A DNA stretch of 64,000 nucleotides from Acidovorax sp. NO-1 (lineage in GTDB: Bacteria; Pseudomonadota; Gammaproteobacteria; Burkholderiales; Burkholderiaceae_C). The translations under genes and the position numbers were made by a program. Below the pieces are notes generated by a model. That model ran no database searches, was not told where the DNA came from, and worked only from the letters and a program-made list of their open reading frames with translations. Location: positions 1 through 64,000 of the forward strand of contig NZ_AGTS01000012.1 of assembly GCF_000238595.1 (NCBI RefSeq). The letters run 5' to 3'. Of this stretch, positions 1-7,409 are shown in pieces; the stretch's first letter is position 1, and each line of letters opens with the position of its first letter.

Positions 1-248
1 CCTATGCATGGCTGGAAGGCGAATGGGCCCGCCGCACCTGGGCTGCGGGCGACGGTTTCACGATGGCCGACTGCGCAGCGGCGCCCGCGCTGTTCTATGC
101 CGATTGGACGCACCCCATTGCCGCCAGCTACCCCCTGCTGCGCGCCTACCGCGCGCGACTGCTGGCGCGGCCCTCATTTGCGCAGGCCGTGGAGGGCGGC
201 CGCCCCTACCGCCACTACTTTCCGCTCGGGGCGCCAGACCGTGATTGA
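1..248 (+). CDS. Glutathione S-transferase, C-terminal fragment (cut by window edge)
   Basis: Reading frame open from the window edge (first full codon at 3) to TGA at 246-248, about 81 residues. The visible part is a GST all-alpha C-terminal domain: the segment T-M-A-D-C-A-A-A-P holds the N-capping box (T/S-x-x-D) that GSTs use to fold helix 6. It is followed by F-Y-A-D-W and a helix ending in L-A-R-P-S-F, a usual GST tail. The thioredoxin-like N-terminal domain that binds glutathione lies outside the window, so the substrate cannot be inferred. GSTs are cytosolic and conjugate or isomerise electrophilic compounds. The next gene follows after 58 bases on the same strand. Confidence 0.85.
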   Translation, partial: YAWLEGEWARRTWAAGDGFTMADCAAAPALFYADWTHPIAASYPLLRAYRARLLARPSFAQAVEGGRPYRHYFPLGAPDRD

Positions 249-306
249 CGGGATCGACCACCCAAGTTGACTGAATTGCCAAACCCCAACCACCTAGGAG
301 ACCGAA

Positions 307-810
307 ATGATGAATGCCGAACCCCACGCCATGCACCGCTGGCTGCAGCAGCTGATTGGCGACTGGACCAGCGACGCCAACTGCGACGCCCCACCCGGCG
401 AGTCCGGCGAGTCCGACGCGCCCGCTCAAGAGCAATCCACCGGCTCCGAGCATGTGCGCGCCCTGGGCGACCTGTGGGTGCTGTGCGAAGGCTCGGGCAC
501 CATGCCCGGCGGGGGCGAAGCCCACATGCTGATGACGCTGGGCTACGACCCCGACAAGAGCGTGTTTCGCGGCACCTGGGTGGGTTCGATGATGACCCAC
601 ATGTTCGTGTACGAAGGCACGCTCGATGCCGACCAGAAGGTGCTGACGCTGGAGACCGAAGGCCCCAGCTTCAAGGACGACGGCAAGACCGCCCGCTACC
701 GCGACGTGATCACGCTGCTGAGCGCGAACGAACGCACCTTGACATCGTTCGGGCTACAGCCAGATGGCAGCTGGTCGCAGATGATGCAGGCGACCTATCG
801 GCGCAAGTGA
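307..810 (+). CDS. DUF1579 family protein
   Basis: 167 residues with no signal peptide or membrane segment. The pattern matches the DUF1579 family: an early L-I-G-D-W motif, a middle L-G-D-L-W-V-L-C-E-G-S-G strand, then M-T-L-G-Y-D-P-D and G-T-W-V-G-S-M. These proteins are predicted calycin-like beta barrels and their biochemical role is unknown. The start is supported by AGGAG at 296-300, seven bases before ATG. An acidic, glycine/serine-rich insert (about residues 27-45) after the first motif looks like a disordered loop. The DUF1428 gene follows 94 bases downstream on the same strand, and these two small families often occur near each other; I infer shared transcription only. Confidence 0.85.
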   Translation: MMNAEPHAMHRWLQQLIGDWTSDANCDAPPGESGESDAPAQEQSTGSEHVRALGDLWVLCEGSGTMPGGGEAHMLMTLGYDPDKSVFRGTWVGSMMTHMFVYEGTLDADQKVLTLETEGPSFKDDGKTARYRDVITLLSANERTLTSFGLQPDGSWSQMMQATYRRK

Positions 811-904
811 TGGATGGGGGCGGGCTCGGGTCCGCGTTCGCCGAACGAATACGTGGCGCCCACAGGCGGGCGCATCCCATGGTCAACCTCACAGGAGTCA
901 AGCT

Positions 905-1273
905 ATGTCCTACATCGATGGTTTCGTGATCGCGGTCCCCACCGCCAACAAGCAGAAGTTCATTGAGCACGCGCGCCATTTCGACGCGTTGTTTATCGAG
1001 CTGGGCGCGATCCGTGTGATCGAAAGCTGGGGCGACGACGTCCCCGACGGCAAAGTCACCGATTTCCGCCGCGCGGTCCAGGCCACGTCCGAGGAGACGG
1101 TGGCCTTTTCGTGGGTCGAATGGCCGGACAAAGCGACGCGAGACGCAGGCATGAAGAAGATGATGGAAGACCCCCGCATGGACCCTTCCGCACCCGGCAA
1201 CCCGCCCATGCCCTTTGATGGCAAACGCATGATCTTCGGCGGCTTCGAACCCGTGGTCGAGGTGAAGGCGTGA
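905..1273 (+). CDS. DUF1428 family protein (YbaA-like)
   Basis: 122 residues, soluble. The start M-S-Y-I-D-G-F-V-I-A-V-P, the W-G-D-D-V-P-D-G-K-V-T-D-F motif near residue 40 and the C-terminal F-D-G-K-R-M-I-F-G-G-F-E block are the signatures of DUF1428 (Escherichia coli YbaA). Members adopt a dimeric alpha/beta barrel fold like antibiotic-biosynthesis monooxygenases, but no activity is established. An AGGAG (892-896) precedes ATG with suitable spacing. Length is normal for the family. The stop codon overlaps a possible tiny reading frame by four bases (GTGA). Confidence 0.9.
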   Translation: MSYIDGFVIAVPTANKQKFIEHARHFDALFIELGAIRVIESWGDDVPDGKVTDFRRAVQATSEETVAFSWVEWPDKATRDAGMKKMMEDPRMDPSAPGNPPMPFDGKRMIFGGFEPVVEVKA

Positions 1274-1383
1274 GCAGCGCGGTTACCGTCGCGCTGGCCG
1301 CCTGCCGCCTGCTCGCAGTCTGCGCGGCCCACGGAGCATCGGCTGCGATGCACAACGCTTGCGATCAGGAATCGTACGGATAG
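1270..1383 (+). CDS. Possible 37-residue ORF overlapping the DUF1428 stop (doubtful)
   Basis: A GTG at 1270 overlaps the DUF1428 stop as GTGA and opens 37 codons, ending in TAG at 1381 at the edge of a dispersed repeat. The product is alanine/cysteine-rich and begins like a short export signal. It could be the 5' stump of a lost gene or chance coding in GC-rich DNA. I do not recognise it, and the overlap is the only support. Confidence 0.18.
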   Translation: MSSAVTVALAACRLLAVCAAHGASAAMHNACDQESYG

Positions 1384-1445
1384 AAAGCTATTAAAACAGT
1401 AGCTGTCAGCGCTTGACAGATAAGCGCTAGAGCCGAATTAGACTC
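1380..1445. repeat. Dispersed palindromic repeat, copy 1
   Basis: Core AGCGCTT (1408-1414), seven-base loop, AAGCGCT (1422-1428), flanked on the left by an A/T-rich AGCTATTAAA segment. The asymmetric flank lies left of the core, so this copy is in reverse orientation relative to the copies at 13.5 and 22.5 kb. It sits in a 328-base gap between the DUF1428 and pirin genes; I see no other gene in that gap. Confidence 0.85.
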
Positions 1446-1601
1446 AACTTTTCTGGCAAACACGGGAGGCAAAGCCCCCCACTGTCCTGCCCGCCGCACC
1501 GCACTGTTCCACGGGCCGCACTTCCGTTCGAACGACACTGGCTTCATATTCCACAGGCACACCGCCCGATCGTGGCGGAACACAACATGAGGAGCCCCCG
1601 T

Positions 1602-2681
1602 ATGTCGTCGTCCACACCTGCTGCAGCAACCACCGCCCTGGTGCCCATCGTGCGCGCCCAGCTGCTCGGTCCGCAGTGGCCCACACTCGACCCGTTTCTT
1701 TTCTGTGCGCACCACGACGATGCCTATCCCGCAGGCAACGCCGCGTTTGGCCCCGCCGTGCCCATTGAGGATCGCCAGATCGGCAGCGATTTCAGCGGCA
1801 AGGACGGCTGGAGCATGTACCACGGCGACACCGTGCCGGGCTTTCCGGGCCACCCGCACAGGGGCTTTGAAACCGTGACGCTGGTGCGCAAGGGGCTCAT
1901 CGACCATTCCGACTCGCTGGGCGCCGCCGCACGCTTCGGCGGTGGCGACGTGCAGTGGGTCACGGCCGGCAAGGGCATCGTGCATTCCGAGATGTTCCCG
2001 CTGCTCAACGCCACCGAGCCCAACCCGCTCGAACTCTTTCAGATCTGGCTGAACCTGCCCGCGCGCAACAAGATGGTCGAGCCGCACTTCACCATGCTGT
2101 GGGACGAGCGCATTCCGCGCCTGGTGCACCACGACGCCGCAGGCCGCGCCACCACGGTGACGGTGGTGGCCGGTGCGCTGCCCGGCGCGCCCGATCCGCT
2201 GTCGCCGCCGCCCGAATCCTGGGCCTCCCAGCCTGAAGGCGACGTCGCCATCTGGACGCTGCACCTGGAGCCCGGTGCGCAATGGACACTGCCTGCGGCG
2301 AAGGGTGAGACCACGCAGCGCATGCTGTACTTCTTTGTGGGCGACAGCCTGCGCGTGGGCCCGCAGGACGTGGACCGCCATGCCGCGCTGCAGGTGCGGG
2401 CTACCGAGGACTGGACCCTGACCAACACCGGCCCCACCGCCGTCGAATGCCTGGTGCTGCAGGGCCGCCCCATTGGCGAGCCCGTGGCGCAGTACGGCCC
2501 GTTTGTGATGAACACCCAGGCCGAGATCATGCAGGCCATGAACGACTACCGCCGCACCCAGTTCGGCGGGTGGCCTTGGGCCCAGCAGGACCCGGTGCAT
2601 GGCACCGAGGCAAGGCGGTTTGCGCGGTATCCGGGGCAGGCGGAAGAAGAGCGGCCGGCAGAGGCGACGGCTGGCGCGTAA
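1602..2681 (+). CDS. Pirin family protein
   Basis: 359 residues. The N-terminal cupin carries the pirin metal-binding signature: G-H-P-H-R-G-F-E-T-V-T near residue 80 gives two histidines, and V-H-S-E-M about 45 residues later gives the third histidine and the glutamate. The C-terminal half is the second cupin of bacterial pirins. Some relatives are quercetinases and others are redox-linked regulators, so the substrate is open. I start at ATG 1602 because AGGAG (1589-1593) stands eight bases before it; in-frame GTG 1572 and ATG 1587 lack a ribosome site. The protein is longer than the roughly 290-residue type, mainly from an N-terminal extension and a proline/serine-rich insert. A strong GC hairpin follows the stop. 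Confidence 0.9.
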   Translation: MSSSTPAAATTALVPIVRAQLLGPQWPTLDPFLFCAHHDDAYPAGNAAFGPAVPIEDRQIGSDFSGKDGWSMYHGDTVPGFPGHPHRGFETVTLVRKGLIDHSDSLGAAARFGGGDVQWVTAGKGIVHSEMFPLLNATEPNPLELFQIWLNLPARNKMVEPHFTMLWDERIPRLVHHDAAGRATTVTVVAGALPGAPDPLSPPPESWASQPEGDVAIWTLHLEPGAQWTLPAAKGETTQRMLYFFVGDSLRVGPQDVDRHAALQVRATEDWTLTNTGPTAVECLVLQGRPIGEPVAQYGPFVMNTQAEIMQAMNDYRRTQFGGWPWAQQDPVHGTEARRFARYPGQAEEERPAEATAGA

Positions 2682-2705
2682 GCCGGGGCGGCACGCCCCG
2701 CCCCC

Positions 2706-2733
2706 GAGGCGCCCGGCGGCCACCGGGCGCCTC
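2706..2733. terminator. GC-rich hairpin between pirin and slyD-like gene
   Basis: Perfect 11-bp arms GAGGCGCCCGG (2706-2716) and CCGGGCGCCTC (2723-2733) around a six-base loop. No T-run follows, so it is not a classical intrinsic terminator. It may mark the 3' end of the pirin transcript. Confidence 0.35.
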
Positions 2734-2770
2734 GTGGACAATGCACGCTTTTAGCGCAAGCAGACACACC

Positions 2771-3247
2771 ATGGCCACCACCATCACCAAAGACACCGCT
2801 GTCACCATCACGTACAAGGTCACCAACCCGCAGGGCAAGCCGCTGGACGCGGGCAACCTGTCGTACCTGCATGGTGGCTATGACAACATCTTCCCCAAGG
2901 TCGAAGCGGCCCTGGAAGGCCAGGCCGTGGGCTTTACCACCGCACTGGACCTGGCCGTGGAAGACGCCTTCGGCGCCCGCGACGAAAGCCTGGTGCGCAC
3001 CATCCCCAAAACCGAGTTCCCCCCAGGCGTGAAGGTAGGCGGCCAACTGCAGGGCATGGGCACTGACGGCCAGCCGGCCGTGTTCAACGTCGTCAAGATC
3101 AAAGGCCCCGAAGTGCACCTGGATGGCAACCACCCGCTGGCCGGGCAGGCGCTGAAGTTCAGCTGCAAGGTCACCGAAGTGCGTGCCGCGAGCGCGGAAG
3201 AAATTGCCCACCGGCATGTGCACGGGGCGCACGGGCACCAGCACTGA
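2771..3247 (+). CDS. slyD: FKBP-type peptidyl-prolyl isomerase, SlyD-like
   Basis: 158 residues in the SlyD/FkpB layout: a split FKBP domain (residues about 1-70 and 125-140) around an insert-in-flap chaperone domain. Y-L-H-G-G-Y-D-N-I-F-P-K-V-E is the conserved flap start of SlyD enzymes (usually Y-L-H-G-x-x-N-L-I-P-G-L-E), with D replacing one common residue. The tail is histidine-rich (H-R-H-V-H-G-A-H-G-H-Q-H), as in the metal-binding tails of SlyD. Expected role: cytosolic prolyl isomerase and chaperone, possibly delivering nickel. No hydrogenase or urease gene lies in the window. The ATG follows an unremarkable leader. The gene converges with the response regulator on the other strand. 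Confidence 0.88.
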   Translation: MATTITKDTAVTITYKVTNPQGKPLDAGNLSYLHGGYDNIFPKVEAALEGQAVGFTTALDLAVEDAFGARDESLVRTIPKTEFPPGVKVGGQLQGMGTDGQPAVFNVVKIKGPEVHLDGNHPLAGQALKFSCKVTEVRAASAEEIAHRHVHGAHGHQH

Positions 3248-3283
3248 GCACCCCGGTGCAGCCCCTGCGCACGGGGCGCCGAG

Positions 3284-3838
3284 CTAGTCTGGCGTGGCGG
3301 GCGCGCTGGCAGCCGCCGGTGGCGCCTCGGCCTTGCGCCGGGGGATGAAGTCCGCATCGAGCAAGGCCTCGATGCGTGCGAAGATCTCGTGGCGCGAGAA
3401 CGGCTTCTTCATGAAATCGTCCGCGCCGATGCGGTTGGCGTAGAACTGCTCGGTGGCGTGTTCGTTGCCGCTGATCATGATCACCGGGATGTGCTGCGAG
3501 GCGGGCAGCTTGCGGATGGCGCGCAACGCGTTGAAGCCGTTCATGCCCGGCAGGATGATGTCAAGAAACACCAGCTCGGGCGGGTCCTGCGCAATCAGTG
3601 CGAGCCCCTGCTCGGCATCCAACGCCTCGCGGGTTTCGTAGCCGGCCGAGCGCAGCACCTTGCGCAGCACGGCCACCACTGTGGGCGAGTCGTCAATGAT
3701 CAGCACCCGGGTGCCCTTGCGCGCGTTCACTCGCTTGCGCTGGCGCCGTTCCACGGGCCCGCTCGGCTGCGCTCCCAACGTGTCGGTGCGTTCCGTCGGC
3801 TTGCGCACACTGGCCAGAAGCCGGTCGAAGATGCTCAT
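3284..3838 (-). CDS. CheY-like single-domain response regulator
   Basis: 184 residues. After a basic, proline-containing N-terminal stretch of about 42 residues comes one receiver domain: acidic pair D49-D50, phospho-acceptor D93 in V-F-L-D-I-I-L-P-G-M-N-G, and the conserved lysine in F-M-K-K-P-F. There is no DNA-binding or enzymatic output domain. Such stand-alone receivers act by protein contact, for example in motility or pilus pathways (CheY, PilG/PilH). The cognate kinase is not adjacent. An alanine/proline-rich tail of about 20 residues ends the protein. I chose the ATG at 3838 because the frame upstream runs through non-coding-like sequence. Confidence 0.85.
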   Translation of the reverse strand: MSIFDRLLASVRKPTERTDTLGAQPSGPVERRQRKRVNARKGTRVLIIDDSPTVVAVLRKVLRSAGYETREALDAEQGLALIAQDPPELVFLDIILPGMNGFNALRAIRKLPASQHIPVIMISGNEHATEQFYANRIGADDFMKKPFSRHEIFARIEALLDADFIPRRKAEAPPAAASAPATPD

Positions 3839-3927
3839 GGTGTTGCCTCTGTGTTTCGTTCTTCGTGGCCTCAGACCGTCAGGGTGACGCCATTCCAGCC
3901 GTGAGTATTCCAGAAGCTGCGACCGGT

Positions 3928-4806
3928 TCAGCCCGCTGTGCCGCCCCGGGGCCGCTGCACCACCGGGTTGATGCGGCGGCGCGGCACGGTGGGCTCGGCC
4001 TCCACCATGCGCGCGCTGCGCTCGTGCGCGGTGTGGGCCAGCTCGGTGATCAGCGCGGCCTCGGGCAGGTTGTGCCAGTAGCGCGTGGGCATCTCTTTTT
4101 TCATCATGTTCAGCTTGAGTCGCGCGGGGTTGAAGATGTGGCGGTAGTAGGTGAGCCACAGCGCCTCGCCTGCGTCGGGCGGTGGCGCGTCGCTGCGCTG
4201 CGCGCCGGGGCCGGTGTGCAGCTGCTGGCCGTCCCAGCGCACGCTGGCGTCGGGCGTGAGGATGGCCCAGCGCATCTGCGTGAAGCGGCGGATGAAGAAG
4301 CCCGCGTTGGCCACGGTGATGTGGTGGTCGGGCTCGAACCAGGCCATGTGCAGGGTCTGGCCACATTGCTCTACCACGGGGCGAAAGCGCACGAAGGCGT
4401 GCATCTTGTGTTTGTCGCGCGCCACGGCGCGGGCCATGTGGTGGGCCAGCATGCGGTCTGCGTCCAGCGGGTCGTGCCGTGCGGCTTCGCCCTCAGCGCC
4501 GCCATGCGCCATGCGCCACAGCAGGCGGTACATCAATGGAAAGCGGGCGGGGTCGCGGTGCAGGATGAGTTGCTCGCACAGGCGCACAAAGTCGGGTGGC
4601 ACGCGCAGCGTGGGCGCATCTGGCGCCGCGCTGGGCAGGGTGTTGCTAGCGGTAGGTTCGGGCGCAAACAGGTCGTCGGCCACATCTGCCTGGCAGCGCC
4701 AGTCCACCGCCTGCGGGGGCACGTTGGCCAACACCAGGGCTCGTGCGGCATGGCGAAAGCCGGGCCAGTCGGTGGGATGGGCGAGCGTGATGGAGTGGCG
4801 CTGCAT
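3928..4806 (-). CDS. TIGR03915/DUF4130 protein, partner of the radical SAM DNA enzyme
   Basis: 292 residues. The C-terminal two thirds match the DUF4130 (TIGR03915) family of probable DNA metabolism proteins: R-F-P-L-M-Y-R-L-L-W, D-K-H-K-M-H-A-F-V-R-F-R, W-F-E-P-D-H-H-I, and F-F-x-R-R-F near the middle. Members are nearly always encoded beside the radical SAM protein that lies 15 bases upstream here on the same strand, and some are fused to uracil-DNA-glycosylase-like domains. This one is not fused. It is inferred to bind nucleic acid and act with the radical SAM enzyme in repair or base modification; the reaction is unknown. Expression is probably controlled by the palindrome at 6085-6111. 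Confidence 0.88.
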   Translation of the reverse strand: MQRHSITLAHPTDWPGFRHAARALVLANVPPQAVDWRCQADVADDLFAPEPTASNTLPSAAPDAPTLRVPPDFVRLCEQLILHRDPARFPLMYRLLWRMAHGGAEGEAARHDPLDADRMLAHHMARAVARDKHKMHAFVRFRPVVEQCGQTLHMAWFEPDHHITVANAGFFIRRFTQMRWAILTPDASVRWDGQQLHTGPGAQRSDAPPPDAGEALWLTYYRHIFNPARLKLNMMKKEMPTRYWHNLPEAALITELAHTAHERSARMVEAEPTVPRRRINPVVQRPRGGTAG

Positions 4807-4821
4807 GCGGGTCTCTCCGGC

Positions 4822-6096
4822 TCAAAACAGGCTGCGCTGCACCGGCGGCGGCGTCAACTGCGCGGCGAGGTCGGCAGCGTCCAGCGCAGGGCCAGGGCGG
4901 TAGTCGGCCGCCTCCACAAAAGGCAGCACCTTCTTGAGCGGCACATGCAGCCGCGCCAGGTCGGCATGCCGCAGGCGGCGCACGCGGCGGGCGGCCAGCA
5001 GGCGCTCCACCGTCTGCACGCCAAAGCCGGGCACGCGCAGCAGCAGCTCGCGCGGGGCGGTGTTCAGGTTGACGGGAAAGCGCTCGCGGTGTGCCAGCGC
5101 CCAGGCCAGCTTGGGGTCCATGTCCAGCGCCAGCATGCCGCCCTGGCTAGGCGGCACAATTTCTTCGTGCGCAAAGCCGTAAAAACGCATCAGCCAGTCG
5201 GCCTGGTACAGCCGGTGCTCGCGCACCGTGGGCGGGGCGGTCAGCGGCAGGGCGCGCGCCGCGTCGGGGATGGGGCTGAAGGCCGAGTAGTACACCCGCC
5301 GCAGCCGGTGCACGCCATACAGGCGCGCGCTGGTGGCCAGGATGGTGCGGTCGCTGGTGGCATCGGCGCCGACGATCATCTGCGTGCTTTGCCCGCCCGG
5401 CGCAAAGTGCGGCACGCTGGCGCGGCGCGTGGTGCGCGATTGCGGCATGGACACGATGGCTTGCGCGGTCTGCTCTTTGCGGGCGGCGCGTGCCTCGCCA
5501 ATGTGGACGGCCATGCGGGCCATGGATCGGTCGATGGCGGCGCTGTCCTTCTCGGGGGCCAGCGCAGTCAGGCCTTCGGCGGTGGGCAGTTCGATGTTGA
5601 TGGAGAGGCGGTCGGCATAGCGGCCGGCGCGTTCCATCAGCTCGGGTGATGCGTCGGGGATCGTCTTCAAGTGGACGTAGCCGCGAAAGTCGTGCTCCTC
5701 GCGCAGCACGCGGGCCACCTCCACCACCTGCTCCATCGTGTAGTCGGGGCTCTGGATGATGCCGCTGGAGAGGAACAGCCCCTCGATGCAATTGCGGCGG
5801 TAAAAGTCCAGCGTGAGCTGCACCACTTCACCCACCGTGAAGCGTGCGCGGGGCACGTTGCTGGTCACGCGGTTCACGCAGTACAGGCAGTCGTACTGGC
5901 AGAAGTTGGTGAGCAGAATCTTGAGCAGCGAGATGCAGCGGCCATCTGGCGCGTAGCTGTGGCAGATGCCCATGCCCTCGGTGGAGCCCATGCCGCGCCC
6001 GCCCACCGAGTTGCGCGGCGCAGCGCCGCTGGAGGCACACGAGGCGTCGTACTTGGCGGCGTCGGCCAGGATGGCGAGTTTGGACTGTAAATTCAC
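4822..6096 (-). CDS. Putative DNA modification/repair radical SAM protein (TIGR03916)
   Basis: 424 residues. C66-x3-C70-x2-C73 (in F-C-Q-Y-D-C-L-Y-C) binds the 4Fe-4S cluster that cleaves S-adenosylmethionine. A TIM-barrel region follows. Near the C-terminus a helix-hairpin-helix with N-L-N-T-A-P and V-P-G-F-G-V suggests DNA binding. The family is distantly like spore photoproduct lyase and always pairs with the DUF4130 gene. The GTG start at 6096 gives the conserved opening (K-L-A-I-L-A-D-A-A-K-Y-D), so I prefer it over the internal ATGs, although no ribosome site precedes it; the message may be leaderless. A LexA-type box directly abuts this start. Confidence 0.9.
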   Translation of the reverse strand: MNLQSKLAILADAAKYDASCASSGAAPRNSVGGRGMGSTEGMGICHSYAPDGRCISLLKILLTNFCQYDCLYCVNRVTSNVPRARFTVGEVVQLTLDFYRRNCIEGLFLSSGIIQSPDYTMEQVVEVARVLREEHDFRGYVHLKTIPDASPELMERAGRYADRLSINIELPTAEGLTALAPEKDSAAIDRSMARMAVHIGEARAARKEQTAQAIVSMPQSRTTRRASVPHFAPGGQSTQMIVGADATSDRTILATSARLYGVHRLRRVYYSAFSPIPDAARALPLTAPPTVREHRLYQADWLMRFYGFAHEEIVPPSQGGMLALDMDPKLAWALAHRERFPVNLNTAPRELLLRVPGFGVQTVERLLAARRVRRLRHADLARLHVPLKKVLPFVEAADYRPGPALDAADLAAQLTPPPVQRSLF

Positions 6097-6111
6097 TGGA
6101 TGAATTTACAG
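6085..6111 (-). promoter_or_regulatory. LexA-like operator / palindrome at the radical SAM start
   Basis: Perfect inverted repeat with 11-bp arms CTGTAAATTCA (6085-6095) and TGAATTTACAG (6101-6111). Inside it, CTG (6096-6098), ten bases, CAG (6109-6111) fits the CTG-N10-CAG pattern of LexA boxes in beta- and gammaproteobacteria. Its position at the start codon of a DNA-repair-type operon would block transcription. LexA binding is inferred. Confidence 0.55.
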
Positions 6112-6149
6112 TAATTGCAGTGCCCGACACCAGCCTGGGGGCATGCAAC

Positions 6150-6225
6150 AGCAGCTTTATGCTACATATTTAATAGCTGTTGGCGCATGATGGGTAAGCG
6201 CTGAAGGCCAAAAACACCCAATTTT
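6150..6225. repeat. Dispersed palindromic repeat, copy 2 (degenerate)
   Basis: Reverse-orientation copy: A/T-rich TTTAATAGCTGTTGG followed by a degraded first arm (GGCGCATGATGGG) and an intact TAAGCGCTG second arm. It lies in the 151-base gap downstream of the puuD-like gene and upstream of the radical SAM gene. Confidence 0.6.
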
Positions 6226-6247
6226 GTGTGCCCGCCGTGGAATCACC

Positions 6248-7123
6248 TCAGGACTGCTTGGCCAGCGCCCGCCGCAGCAGCCGCGCAGCCCTCTCGCGCA
6301 GGGGCGACGACGGGTGGCGCACAGGCGGGCGCGGATGGGCTTTGGCCAGTTCGCAGGCAGTCAGGAAGTCTTGCAGGATGGCGGTGTCGTCCAGCGTGTC
6401 GGAGCCGGTCTTGTGAAACTCGGGATGCCATTGCGTGGCCGCGATGTAGCCACGGCCGGGCGCAGGTTTGAGGCGGATGGCTTCCGGCACGCCGTCCGGC
6501 TCGCTCAAGGCTTCCACCACAAAATCCGGCGCAACGCGCTTGATGCCCTGGTGGTGGATGCTGTTCACGCGCGCGCGCGGGGTGTTGGGGTAGAGCTTGG
6601 CCAGGTGCGAACCCTCCACGATCTGGATGTCATGAAAGTGCTGGTCATAGGTGCTGGCGTTGCGGTGCTGCTGTGCGCCCGGGTGCTGGGTTTCGATGTC
6701 CTGGTACAGCGCACCGCCAAAGGCCACGTTGATGAGCTGCAGGCCGCGGCACACGCCAAAGATGGGCTTGCCCACCTGGGCAAACGCCTTGACCACGGCC
6801 AGGTCGTACAGGTCGCGCACGCGGTCGCCCACCCACTCCTCGCGCAGGGGCTCCTCACCGTAGTTGCCCGGCCATACATCGGCGCCACCGTGCATCACGA
6901 TGCCGTCAAGCCACTCGGCATAGTGGTCGAGCGTGACATCACCGCGCGCCGTCTCGCCCGTGGGGCAGGGCACCATCACCACCATGGCACCGGCCGACAT
7001 GATCCAGTGGGCAATCGACTGCTCGACATACTGCAGAGTCTTGCCGGTGAACAGCGGGCGGGCGGGGTCGGCGTGCTGAAAACAGGCGGACAAACCAATC
7101 TTGAGGCGGCGGGCGGCAGGCAT
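6248..7123 (-). CDS. puuD: Class I glutamine amidotransferase-like hydrolase (gamma-glutamyl-GABA hydrolase family)
   Basis: 291 residues of the Peptidase_C26 group. The nucleophile elbow is F-G-V-C125-R-G-L-Q, and the catalytic His and Glu are in Q-W-H-P-E-F-H near residue 245. An H-G-G-A-D-V-W-P motif forms the oxyanion region. PuuD enzymes hydrolyse gamma-glutamyl-GABA in putrescine breakdown, but no other puu gene is nearby, so the substrate may differ and the symbol is tentative. I start at ATG 7123 because M-P-A-A-R-R-L-K-I-G-L-S places the first beta strand as usual; the longer frame to 7198 adds unrelated residues. The 286 bases to the next gene hold only divergent promoter space. Confidence 0.82.
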   Translation of the reverse strand: MPAARRLKIGLSACFQHADPARPLFTGKTLQYVEQSIAHWIMSAGAMVVMVPCPTGETARGDVTLDHYAEWLDGIVMHGGADVWPGNYGEEPLREEWVGDRVRDLYDLAVVKAFAQVGKPIFGVCRGLQLINVAFGGALYQDIETQHPGAQQHRNASTYDQHFHDIQIVEGSHLAKLYPNTPRARVNSIHHQGIKRVAPDFVVEALSEPDGVPEAIRLKPAPGRGYIAATQWHPEFHKTGSDTLDDTAILQDFLTACELAKAHPRPPVRHPSSPLRERAARLLRRALAKQS

Positions 7124-7409
7124 GGGGGCAAGCTCCAGGGGCGCACGGAAAGCGCGCCATTCATTGCAGGGCGGGGATGTATCTTTGTAGCACCCCACCC
7201 CATTCCCCGGTGTAGGAAAGGGCCGTGCGGCGGCTTTGCATCGGCAACCGGTTCCGTGCGGTGCGCCAAAACGTGGCTTTCTTCATGAAATGCGGCGGCC
7301 GCAGGGCGGGCGGGCGGCGGTTTCTGGCGCGACGCTCGCGATAATTTTGGATCGCCGCAGGCCAGGGAGGGGCACGGCGACGGTTCCACGCCTTCCCGAA
7401 AGCCACCAC

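Noticed and set aside
3865-5649. 594-codon plus-strand frame opposite DUF4130/radical SAM genes
   Set aside because: The minus-strand genes have family motifs and conserved lengths; the frame is H/G/V-rich with no motifs.
7124-7409. Possible extra gene or riboswitch between puuD-like and barrel genes
   Set aside because: Only out-of-frame extensions of the flanking genes and a weak GCGAT/ATCGC dyad; nothing convincing.
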